From: Rhodococcus pseudokoreensis
GTDB lineage: Bacteria; Actinomycetota; Actinomycetes; Mycobacteriales; Mycobacteriaceae
Length of the DNA stretch: 64,000 bases
Reading direction: 5' to 3'
Assembly (NCBI RefSeq): GCF_017068395.1
Contig: NZ_CP070619.1
Span: 6,324,001 to 6,388,000, forward strand
Part shown: positions 51,833 to 59,541 of the stretch, piece by piece
How the letters are laid out: each line of letters begins with the position of its first letter
Position numbering within the stretch: position 1 is the first letter of the stretch
Notes under the pieces: model-generated
What the model was told of the DNA's origin: nothing
Seen by the model: the letters and a program-made list of their open reading frames with translations, nothing else
Database searches by the model: none
Position numbers and translations under genes: made by a program

Positions 51833-53197
51833 ATGAGCAACCAGCGCAAGCAGATTCACCTCGCCGCACACTTCCCCGGCGTCAACAACACCACCATGTG
51901 GAGCGACCCCGAATCGAGGAGTCAGGTCGACTTCGCGTCGTTCGTGCACCTCGCGGAGACGGCCGAACGCGGCCTGTTCGACTTCTTCTTCCTCGCGGAG
52001 GGCCTGCGCCTGCGCGAGCACCGGGGCCGGATCCACGACCTCGACGTGGTGGGCCGCCCCGACACGTTGACGGTGCTCGGCGCACTCGCCGGCGCGACCA
52101 CCCACCTGGGCCTGGCCGGGACGATCAATACCACGTTCAACGAACCGTACGAACTGGCACGGCAATTCGCCTCACTCGACCATCTGTCCGGCGGCCGGGC
52201 CGCCTGGAACATGGTGACGTCGTCGGACGCGTTCACGGGGGAGAACTTCCGGCGCGGAGGATATCTCGACAAGGCCGACCGCTACGTCCGCGCCGGCGAA
52301 GTGATCCAGGGCGCCCGAAAGTTCTGGGACAGCTGGGATCAGGACGCACTGCAGATCGACCGCGCCCGGGGAGTGTTCGCCCCGGACCAGTCGATCCGCG
52401 AGGTCACGCACTCCGGTGCACAGTTCGACATCCGGGGGCGCTTCACCGTTCCCCGGAGCGCGCAGGGGCACCCGGTGCTGCTGCAGGCCGGCGATTCCGA
52501 CGAGGGCCGCGAATTCGGCGCCGCGCAGGCGGACGCGATCTTCACGATCCACGGATCGCTCGAGGACGGCCGGAAGTTCTACTCGGACGTCAAGGGCAGG
52601 CTCGCGAAGTACGGGCGCGGCCACGACGACCTCAAGGTGCTGCCCGCCGCGACGTTCGTGCTGGGCGACTCGGCGGCGGACGCGGCCGAACGCGCCGACC
52701 ACATCCGGCACCAGCAGGTCGGACCGCAGACCGCGATCGCGTTCCTCGAACAGGTTTGGGGGCGTGACCTTTCCGGGTACGACCCGGACGGGCCGCTGCC
52801 GGACGTCGAACCGGCAGAAGACTCCACCATCACCCGGGGCCGGGTCCGGCACGCGAAGGACCCGCGCGAGATCGCGGGCCAGTGGCGGGCGAAGGCGGAA
52901 GCCGAGAAACTCAGCATCCGCGAACTGATCATCGCCGTCACCACCCGCCAGCAGTTCGTCGGAACCCCCACCCAGGTGGCGGAGGAGATCGACCGCTACG
53001 TGCAGGCCGACGCGTGCGACGGCTTCATCCTGGTACCGCACCTCACCCCGGCCGGGCTGGACGAATTCGTCGAGAAGGTGGTCCCGGAGTTGCAGAACCG
53101 CGGCAGTTTCCGCTCCGAGTACTCGGGAACGACCCTGCGCAGCCATCTCGGACTGCGCCATCCGCATCATCAGACAGAAGGAGTTCGGGCATCATGA
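51833..53197 (+). CDS. NtaA/SnaA/DszA-type FMNH2-dependent monooxygenase
   Basis: A 454-residue paralogue of the enzyme at 43725. FPGVNNTTMWSDPESRSQVDF, AETAERGLFDFFFLAEGLRLRE, SLDHLSGGRAAWNMVTS and ENFRRGGY repeat the same family blocks, and FTVPRSAQGHPVLLQAGDS is the phosphate-binding region. It would use FMNH2 and O2 on a C-S or C-N bond. ATG 51833 is 4 nt after the previous stop; the open frame upstream is unused. The stop overlaps the DUF1684 start (ATGA). Confidence 0.92.
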   Translation: MSNQRKQIHLAAHFPGVNNTTMWSDPESRSQVDFASFVHLAETAERGLFDFFFLAEGLRLREHRGRIHDLDVVGRPDTLTVLGALAGATTHLGLAGTINTTFNEPYELARQFASLDHLSGGRAAWNMVTSSDAFTGENFRRGGYLDKADRYVRAGEVIQGARKFWDSWDQDALQIDRARGVFAPDQSIREVTHSGAQFDIRGRFTVPRSAQGHPVLLQAGDSDEGREFGAAQADAIFTIHGSLEDGRKFYSDVKGRLAKYGRGHDDLKVLPAATFVLGDSAADAAERADHIRHQQVGPQTAIAFLEQVWGRDLSGYDPDGPLPDVEPAEDSTITRGRVRHAKDPREIAGQWRAKAEAEKLSIRELIIAVTTRQQFVGTPTQVAEEIDRYVQADACDGFILVPHLTPAGLDEFVEKVVPELQNRGSFRSEYSGTTLRSHLGLRHPHHQTEGVRAS

Positions 53198-53991
53198 CCG
53201 CAGTCACCGAAGACGCGACATTCGAGCAGGGCTGGCAGGACTGGCATTCGGCGCGCGAGGACTACTTCCGCGAACCGCTGGGCTGGCTGAGCCTCACGGC
53301 GCTGCACTGGCTCGTCGAGACCGACACCACGTTCCCCGACCTGCCCGGAAAATGGCGGGCCGACGCGGACGGCCTGATCGTCACGGCCCCGGCCGACGCC
53401 GGTCTCGAGATCGACGGCGAGGCGGTCGACGGCACGGCGACCCTCGCACCGCAGGAAGGCGCCCCCGGTCTGCTCGTGCGCCACGGAAACCGCACGATCG
53501 AGGTGATCCGCCGGACCGGCGACGTCGCCCTGCGGATCCACGACCCCGAGGCCGCCACCCTCGCCGCGTTCACCGGCATCCCGGCGTTCCTCCCGGCGGC
53601 TCAGTGGGCGGTGCCGGCAACGTTCACCGCGTTCCCGCAGTCCCGCGTCGTGACGACGGGTGCCGTCGTCGAAGGGCTCGAGCACCACCACACGGCACTG
53701 GGGTCCCTGGCCTTCGAGTACGACGGCACCGCACACGAACTCGTGGCGTTCGCGGGCAAGGACGGTGGGCTGCAGGTGCTGTTCACCGATGCCACCAGCG
53801 GGGTCAGCACGTACCCCGCGGCACGGTCGCTGGCCGTCGACGCCCCCGCCGCGGGCGGCCGGGTGATCCTCGACTTCAACCGGGCGTCCAACCTGCCGTG
53901 CGCGTTCACCGACTACGCCACCTGCCCGGTCGCGCCCGCCGAGAACCGGCTGACGCTCGCGGTCGAGGCCGGCGAGAAGAACCCGCGGTAG
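53194..53991 (+). CDS. DUF1684 protein
   Basis: A 265-residue soluble protein of the DUF1684 family, whose function is unknown. The start WQDWHSAREDYFREPLGWLSLTALHWL and the C-terminal VILDFNRASNLPCAFTDYATCPVAPAENRLTLAVEAGEK are the family's conserved blocks. Predicted beta-sandwich. It is embedded between two monooxygenase genes with ATGA coupling upstream and 2 nt downstream, so a role in the same oxidation pathway is likely, perhaps as a hydrolase or ligand-binding partner. Confidence 0.88.
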   Translation: MTAVTEDATFEQGWQDWHSAREDYFREPLGWLSLTALHWLVETDTTFPDLPGKWRADADGLIVTAPADAGLEIDGEAVDGTATLAPQEGAPGLLVRHGNRTIEVIRRTGDVALRIHDPEAATLAAFTGIPAFLPAAQWAVPATFTAFPQSRVVTTGAVVEGLEHHHTALGSLAFEYDGTAHELVAFAGKDGGLQVLFTDATSGVSTYPAARSLAVDAPAAGGRVILDFNRASNLPCAFTDYATCPVAPAENRLTLAVEAGEKNPR

Positions 53992-53993
53992 GC

Positions 53994-54908
53994 ATGACCG
54001 ACAAGCAGGTCGTGCTCGGGGCGGCGGCGCCCGCGGGCCGGACGGATTTCGCCGTCCTCGCGGACGCCGCCCGCACCGCCGAGCGGGGACGGTTCGACTT
54101 CTTCCTCATCGACGGCGTCACCGCCGCGAACGCGCTGGCCGGATACACCGACGCGGTGGGGCTCGCGGCGACGCTGGACACGACCTCCGCCGAACCGTTC
54201 GACGTGGCCCGCCGGTTCGCCTCGCTCGATCACCTGTCCGGCGGCCGGGCGGCGTGGAACACCGCGGCCCCTGCCGACGGGTGGGCCGCCGAGTTCGTCG
54301 ACACCGCCCGCACCCTGTGGGATTCCTGGGCCGAGGGCGTCGTGACCGTCGACCGCGGCGCGGGACGGTTCGTCTCGGATCCCACCGCGGGCGCGTTCTA
54401 TCACCGGGGCAGGCACTTCGACATCGGCGGACGCTTCACCGTCCCCCGCAGCCCGCAGGCGCAACCGGTGGTGATCGTGTCCGGCGACGGGCCGGAAGCC
54501 CGGGATCTCGCCGCCCGGCACGGTGATGCGATCATCGCTCCGCTCGGCACGCTCGAGACCGCTCGCGCCTTGCACGCCGACCTCGCGCGCCGGACCGTCG
54601 ACGCCGGCAGGCCTGCCGGTGCGGTGAAGGTCCTGTTCACCGCGACGTTCGCGGGCACCGCCGCGTCCGTCGCGGACCGGATCGTCCGGTGGGTGCGCGA
54701 GGACGCCGCGGACGGGTTCGTCCTGCCCTCCCTTCTCACCCCGGACGGACTCGATCCGTTCGTCGACACGGTGGTGCCGCTTCTGCAGGACCGTGGCGTT
54801 CTGCGCACCGACTACACCACCGCCACGCTGCGGCAGCACCTCGGACTCGGCGCCCCGCGCAGCCATCGTGCCGTCAATCCCCGCTCTCTCCAGAAAGTGC
54901 CCTCATGA
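53994..54908 (+). CDS. shortened NtaA-like monooxygenase
   Basis: A 304-residue LLM-type protein. It retains AERGRFDFFLIDGV, SLDHLSGGRAAWNT and FTVPRSPQAQPVVIVSGDGPEARDLAARH, but lacks about 150 residues found in the full-length enzymes at 43725 and 51833. The loss includes the N-terminal SDP loop and the insertion around the ENFRRGG motif. The frame is intact, so it may be a compact active form, a subunit, or an early stage of decay. Coupled by ATGA to the next gene. Confidence 0.8.
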   Translation: MTDKQVVLGAAAPAGRTDFAVLADAARTAERGRFDFFLIDGVTAANALAGYTDAVGLAATLDTTSAEPFDVARRFASLDHLSGGRAAWNTAAPADGWAAEFVDTARTLWDSWAEGVVTVDRGAGRFVSDPTAGAFYHRGRHFDIGGRFTVPRSPQAQPVVIVSGDGPEARDLAARHGDAIIAPLGTLETARALHADLARRTVDAGRPAGAVKVLFTATFAGTAASVADRIVRWVREDAADGFVLPSLLTPDGLDPFVDTVVPLLQDRGVLRTDYTTATLRQHLGLGAPRSHRAVNPRSLQKVPS

Positions 54909-56047
54909 CCACTCCGTTGTCCGTTCTCGATCTGTCGCCCGTCAGCGAGGGCGCCACCGCCCGCACGGCGCTGCGGAACACCGTCGACCTCGCCCGGCAC
55001 GCCGAGGCGTGGGGATACAAGCGGTACTGGGTGGCCGAGCATCACTTCGTCGGTGTCGCCAGTTCCTCTCCCGCCGTGCTCGTCGGGATCCTGGCCGCGG
55101 CGACCAGCACGCTGCGGATCGGCGCCGCCGCGGTGCAGTTGGGACACACCACCGCGGCCGCCGTCGTCGAGTCGTTCGGCACCGTCGACGCGCTGTACCC
55201 GGGTCGCCTGGACCTCGGGCTCGGACGGTCGGGTCAGCGGCGGGCCGAGGCGTTGAAAGCGGTTGCCGAACGCAACAACCAGCCGGCCCCGGCCCGGCGG
55301 GAGACCGAGATCCGCGACGGCGTGGTGATCCCGGCGCCGTTCGACCCGTCCGGGCTCCTGCTGTCCCCGCGGCTGTCGGCGGCGCAGTCGGTACTGCAGC
55401 AGCCCGGCGCATTGTCGCCCGCATTCGACCAGCAGGTCGACGACATCCTGGCACTGCTCGGCGGCACGTACCGCACCCCGGACGGGATCGAGCTCCACGC
55501 GAGTCCCGGTGAGGGCGCGGACGTCGAGGTGTGGGTGTTCGGCAGCAGCGCCGGTCCGAGCGCCGAACTGGCAGGCCGGCTGGGGCTGCCGTTCGGCGCG
55601 AACTATCACGTGAGCCCGTCGACGACCATCGAAGCGGTCGAGGCCTACCGCGCCGCGTTCCGCCCGTCGCCGAGCCTGCCGAAGCCGTACGTCGTCGTCT
55701 CCGCCGACACGGTCGTGGCGGAGGACGACGCGACCGCGCAGGAACTGGCGTCGACGTTCGGGCACTGGACGCACAGCATCCGTAGTGGGCACGGCGCGAT
55801 CCCGTACCCCGACCCCGCGCACACCGCCCCGCTGGGCGACACGGAACGCGCGCTCGTCGAGGACCGGCTGATCACCCAGTTCGTGGGGGCCCCGGCCACC
55901 GTTGCGGACAAACTCGACAGTCTGCGAAGACTCACCGACGCCGACGAACTGGTGATCACCAGCGTCACCCACGATCACACCGACCGGTTGCGCTCCTACG
56001 AACTGCTCGCGGCCGAGTGGGGACTGCCGGGGCTGCTCGCCGCCTGA
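54905..56047 (+). CDS. LLM-class flavin oxidoreductase, MsnO8-like
   Basis: A 380-residue luciferase-like oxidoreductase. LSVLDLSPVSEGATARTALRNTVDLARHAEAWGYKRYWVAEHHF is the signature opening of the MsnO8 subgroup, followed by RIGAAAVQLGHTTAAAVVESFGTVDALYPGRLDLGLGRSG. Last of the operon-2 oxidoreductases. The next gene (an acyl carrier protein) begins 44 nt later on the same strand without a visible terminator. MsnO8-type genes often sit in natural-product clusters too, so it could belong to either group. Confidence 0.9.
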   Translation: MTTPLSVLDLSPVSEGATARTALRNTVDLARHAEAWGYKRYWVAEHHFVGVASSSPAVLVGILAAATSTLRIGAAAVQLGHTTAAAVVESFGTVDALYPGRLDLGLGRSGQRRAEALKAVAERNNQPAPARRETEIRDGVVIPAPFDPSGLLLSPRLSAAQSVLQQPGALSPAFDQQVDDILALLGGTYRTPDGIELHASPGEGADVEVWVFGSSAGPSAELAGRLGLPFGANYHVSPSTTIEAVEAYRAAFRPSPSLPKPYVVVSADTVVAEDDATAQELASTFGHWTHSIRSGHGAIPYPDPAHTAPLGDTERALVEDRLITQFVGAPATVADKLDSLRRLTDADELVITSVTHDHTDRLRSYELLAAEWGLPGLLAA

Positions 56048-56091
56048 GAGCACGATGATTGAACGCTGGTCCAATTGGGAATCCCTGGCCC

Positions 56092-56391
56092 ATGGACACA
56101 GCAAATGCACCTGTGCCCGAGTCCCATGACGAGCTGGTCGAGCAGCTACGGCAGTACCTGAGCTCGATCACGTCGACGGAACTCGGTCCCGACGACGACT
56201 ACTTCACCCTGGGACTGGTGAGTTCGTTGCGGGCACTGGAGATCGTCACGTACATCGAAGGCTCCCACGACGTCGTGGTCGAGGTGGAGGATCTCGACCT
56301 CGACAACTTCCGCACCGCGGCCCGGGTTGCGGGGTTCATACGGAGGAAGCGGGGCGAGCAGCTTCGTGCGACGGACGGGGCGTCGCCGTGA
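56092..56391 (+). CDS. acyl carrier protein
   Basis: A 99-residue stand-alone carrier protein. GLVSSLRALE contains the phosphopantetheine serine (residue 45); the canonical Asp before it is Ser, as variation allows in FkbJ-type carriers (G-L-V-x-S-L). Acidic helix 2 follows (EIVTYIEGSHDVVVEVEDLDLDNFRT). ATG 56092 gives a normal ACP length; a TTG 33 nt upstream is possible. Its neighbours (acyl-CoA dehydrogenase, KAS III, FkbH-like) mark it as the carrier for a C3 unit loaded by the FkbH-like enzyme. Confidence 0.9.
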   Translation: MDTANAPVPESHDELVEQLRQYLSSITSTELGPDDDYFTLGLVSSLRALEIVTYIEGSHDVVVEVEDLDLDNFRTAARVAGFIRRKRGEQLRATDGASP

Positions 56392-57485
56392 TCGGAATCG
56401 ACACACTGGTCGCCTCCGCCGAGACCGACGCCGGCCGCTGGGACGAGACCGGGCTGCCGGGCGACGTCATCGAGGCCGCCGCGAAGGCGGGTGTTCTCGG
56501 GCTGGACCGGACGACGGACTGCAAGGGGCTGGGCCTGAACGCCGCCGAACTCGGCTCGGTCGCAGAAAGACTGGGGGCGGTCTGCACGTCGCTGCGGTCG
56601 CTGCTGACCGTGCAGGGGATGGTGAACGCCGCCGTCGATCGGTGGGGCACCGCCGAACAGCGGGCACGGTGGCTGCCCGCCCTGACGACCGGCGAGCTCC
56701 TCGCCGGATTCGCCGCCACCGAAACCGGGGCCGGCAGCGACCTCTCCTCTGTGGCTACCAGTTTCGAGGAGCACGGCACGGACCACCGGATCACCGGACG
56801 GAAACTGTGGGTCACGTTCGGCGAGGTGGCGGACGTACTGCTCGTCCTCGGCCGGTCACCGGCCGGGCTGACCACCGCGCTGGTCGAGACGGACGCGCCG
56901 GGGGTGACCGTCGAACCGGTTCACGGTCAGCTGGGCATGCGCGGCGCCCGGATCGCGCACATCGCGCTGGACGGCGTCGTCGTTCCCGCCGATCACCTGA
57001 TCGCGCCGCCGGGATTCGGACTGTCCCACGTCGCCGGAACGGCCCTCGACCACGGCCGGTACACGGTTGCGTGGGGGTGCGCCGGGATGGCGCGCGGGTG
57101 CCTCGCCGACGCCGTCGCGCACGCGTCCACCCGGGTGCAGGGCAGCGCCGTGTTGTCCGAGCACGACTCGGTCCGCGCGATCCTCGGGCGCAGCTGGGTC
57201 GACGCGGCCGGCGCCCGCGCGCTGTGCGAGCGGGCCGCCGAACAACGCGATGCGCACGAGCCGAGCGCGCTGTTCACGACGATCGCCGCGAAGTACGCCG
57301 CCGCCCGCGTCGCCGCATCGGTGAGCCAGCAGGCGGTCCAGGTGCTCGGGGCCGCCGGGTGTGCCCCGGGCAGCAGGGTGGGTCGCTTCTTCCGCGACGC
57401 GAAGGTCATGCAGATCATCGAGGGCTCGACGGAGGTCGCCGAACTCCAGATCGGTGACTACGTGCTCGGGGGAGGTGTGCGATGA
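56388..57485 (+). CDS. acyl-CoA dehydrogenase family flavoenzyme
   Basis: A 365-residue FAD enzyme. FAATETGAGSDLSSV and LWVTFGEVADVLLVLG are the FAD-binding strands of the family; DHGRYTVAWGCAGMARGCL and IIEGSTEVAELQIGDYVL complete the C-terminal bundle. FkbI-type relatives oxidise carrier-bound glyceryl or hydroxyacyl units in making methoxy-, hydroxy- or aminomalonyl extenders. The GTG start overlaps the ACP stop (GTGA), implying they act together. Confidence 0.9.
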   Translation: MIGIDTLVASAETDAGRWDETGLPGDVIEAAAKAGVLGLDRTTDCKGLGLNAAELGSVAERLGAVCTSLRSLLTVQGMVNAAVDRWGTAEQRARWLPALTTGELLAGFAATETGAGSDLSSVATSFEEHGTDHRITGRKLWVTFGEVADVLLVLGRSPAGLTTALVETDAPGVTVEPVHGQLGMRGARIAHIALDGVVVPADHLIAPPGFGLSHVAGTALDHGRYTVAWGCAGMARGCLADAVAHASTRVQGSAVLSEHDSVRAILGRSWVDAAGARALCERAAEQRDAHEPSALFTTIAAKYAAARVAASVSQQAVQVLGAAGCAPGSRVGRFFRDAKVMQIIEGSTEVAELQIGDYVLGGGVR

Positions 57486-58492
57486 CGGCAGACCCGCCGG
57501 TCACGATCGAGTCCGTCGCGCTCTGGTTCCCCGACGACGAGGTGACCGTGGCGGGACTGCCGGAACTCGACGAACTGCCGATCGCGCAGCGCGAGCACGC
57601 GCTGGCACTGGGCATCGACACGGTGCGGATCGGAATCGGGCTGTCCGAGGTGGATCTGGCGCAGGCCGCGGCGGAGGAGGCGCTCCGCACGTCCGGCCTC
57701 GACGCCACCCAACTCGACGCGCTGCTGCTCGTGCAGGGCCGGGTTCCGCAGTATCTGCTCGCGTCCGAGGCGACGCGGTTGCAGCACCGCCTCGGCGCGA
57801 CCCAGGCGTTCACGACCGGGGTGGGGGACCTCGGGTGCGTGTCCGTGTCGGCGGCGTTCACGCTCGCGTCGGCGATGCTCCGCGGCGACCCCCGCTGCCA
57901 GAACGTGCTCGTCGTCGCGGCGGCGAAGACACCCACCCGATCGCGGTACCGGTCGCCGATGACGCTGCTCGGTGACGGCGCCGCCGCGGTCCTGCTGACG
58001 ACGTCGGGGACGGGGCGGTACGAACTCGTCGACCAGATGATCCGCAGCGACGGAAAATACGCCGACCTGTTCCACATCGACTACCGCGACGTCCGCGAAG
58101 CCGAATGGGTCGAGGAATGCGCCGACGAACCCACATACTCGTTTCGCCTGGCGGTCGAGAGCCGGAAGCGGTTCACGGAGATCAACGCGGAGCTGCTGGC
58201 CCGGAACGGGCTGCAGCAGGACGGGATCGGCGTGTTCCTCATGCAGAACCTGTCGCTCGGTGCGTTCGCATTCTGGCAGGAGGCGCTCGACGTCGCGATC
58301 GATCCCGTCTGCCGCGACAACCTCGCCCGGTACGGCCACCTCGGTTCCGTCGACGTGGTGGCGAACCTCGACCGCGTGGCGTCCGCGCAGGCGCCCGGCG
58401 ACTACTGCGTGATCATGAACAGCAGCCCGGTCGCGGCGTGGAGCAGTGCGCTGCTCCGGCGCCTGCCGGACCGGCCCGGGCGCGGGGCGTGA
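57482..58492 (+). CDS. KAS III (FabH)-like enzyme with altered catalytic residues
   Basis: A 336-residue thiolase-fold protein. The active cysteine is conserved (Cys119 in GVGDLGCVSVSAAF), and LLGDGAAAVLL is the usual core. By eye the catalytic His-Gln-Ala-Asn motif is replaced by MQNL (His to Met) and the YGN-x-S motif by YGHLGS (Asn to His). It may still transfer acyl groups but should not perform normal decarboxylative condensation. RkA/ChlM-type KAS III proteins occur beside FkbH-like genes in tetronate pathways. Coupled by ATGA to the dehydrogenase. Confidence 0.87.
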   Translation: MTADPPVTIESVALWFPDDEVTVAGLPELDELPIAQREHALALGIDTVRIGIGLSEVDLAQAAAEEALRTSGLDATQLDALLLVQGRVPQYLLASEATRLQHRLGATQAFTTGVGDLGCVSVSAAFTLASAMLRGDPRCQNVLVVAAAKTPTRSRYRSPMTLLGDGAAAVLLTTSGTGRYELVDQMIRSDGKYADLFHIDYRDVREAEWVEECADEPTYSFRLAVESRKRFTEINAELLARNGLQQDGIGVFLMQNLSLGAFAFWQEALDVAIDPVCRDNLARYGHLGSVDVVANLDRVASAQAPGDYCVIMNSSPVAAWSSALLRRLPDRPGRGA

Positions 58493-59541
58493 TCGCGATG
58501 GTGCCGACGGTCAAGTGCGTGGTCTGGGATCTCGACGACACCATCTGGGACGGTGTCGTCCTCGAACAGGACGCCCCCGTTCCGACCGCGGACGCCCTCC
58601 GCGCCCTGGACGTGCTGGACCGGCGCGGAATCCTGCACGCCGTCGCGAGCCGCGGCGAATTCGAGCCCGCCGCCGCGCACCTGCGGATGCACGGTATCGA
58701 GGAACTGTTCTGCGCCATCGACGTGGGGTGGGGCCCGAAGTCGGAGGCAGTGCGCCGCATCGCGGAGACCCTGAACCTGGGTCTCGACACCATCGCCTTC
58801 GTCGACAACGATCCCGTCGAGCGCGCCGAGGTGTCCGAGGCGCTACCCCCCGTGCGGTGCTATCCCGCCGAGCAGATCGCGTCGTTCCCCGACCTTCCCG
58901 AGTTGACTCCGCCTGCCGTCACCGCGGAGGCGAGGCAGCGGCGGGCGCTGTACCGCGCCGAACGGATCCGGCAGGAGAGCGAACAGGAGTTCCACGGTTC
59001 GAACACCGAGTTCCTGGCCTCGCTCGACCTGGTCATGACGGTCCGCCGAGCCGACGAGGACGACCTCGAGCGCGCCCACGAACTGACCGTGCGGTCCCAT
59101 CAACTCAACACGACGGGACGCACTTTCGGTATCGACGAACTGCGTCGGCTCTGCGCCTCCGACGATCACGAGGTGCTCGTCGCGTCGCTCGCAGACCGGT
59201 TCGGCGGGTACGGCACGATCGGTCTCGCGGTCTCGGAGATCCGCGGCGAAAATTCCGTCCTGCAACTGCTGCTGATGTCGTGCCGGGTGATGTCGCGTGG
59301 CGTCGGGACGGCGCTGATCCGGCACGTCGTGGAGCGGGCCCGCGCACGCGGCAGGCGACCGCTCGCCGAGTTCGTGCCGACCGACGTCAACCGGGTCATG
59401 CTGGTGACGTTGCGGTTCGCCGGGTTCGACGTCGTCGACTCGGATTCCGAGCGGATGCTGCTGCGGTGCAACGACGTCCGCAGTGCGGCGGCACCGAACG
59501 CCGATCACGTCACGGTCCTCTCGGGAGACGTGACGCCATGA
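58489..59541 (+). CDS. FkbH-like HAD-IIIC glyceryltransferase/phosphatase
   Basis: A 350-residue protein. The HAD box VVWDLDDTIWDG (Asp14, Asp16) is at the N-terminus, the motif III lysine in GPKSEAVRRIAE, and motif IV in FVDNDPVERAE. The C-terminal half (about 180-340) is a GNAT-like domain, the FkbH layout. FkbH-type enzymes dephosphorylate 1,3-bisphosphoglycerate and load glyceryl onto an ACP, giving methoxymalonyl-, hydroxymalonyl- or tetronate-type C3 units. GTG 58489 overlaps the KAS III stop (GTGA); ATG 58498 is the alternative. Confidence 0.92.
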   Translation: MIAMVPTVKCVVWDLDDTIWDGVVLEQDAPVPTADALRALDVLDRRGILHAVASRGEFEPAAAHLRMHGIEELFCAIDVGWGPKSEAVRRIAETLNLGLDTIAFVDNDPVERAEVSEALPPVRCYPAEQIASFPDLPELTPPAVTAEARQRRALYRAERIRQESEQEFHGSNTEFLASLDLVMTVRRADEDDLERAHELTVRSHQLNTTGRTFGIDELRRLCASDDHEVLVASLADRFGGYGTIGLAVSEIRGENSVLQLLLMSCRVMSRGVGTALIRHVVERARARGRRPLAEFVPTDVNRVMLVTLRFAGFDVVDSDSERMLLRCNDVRSAAAPNADHVTVLSGDVTP

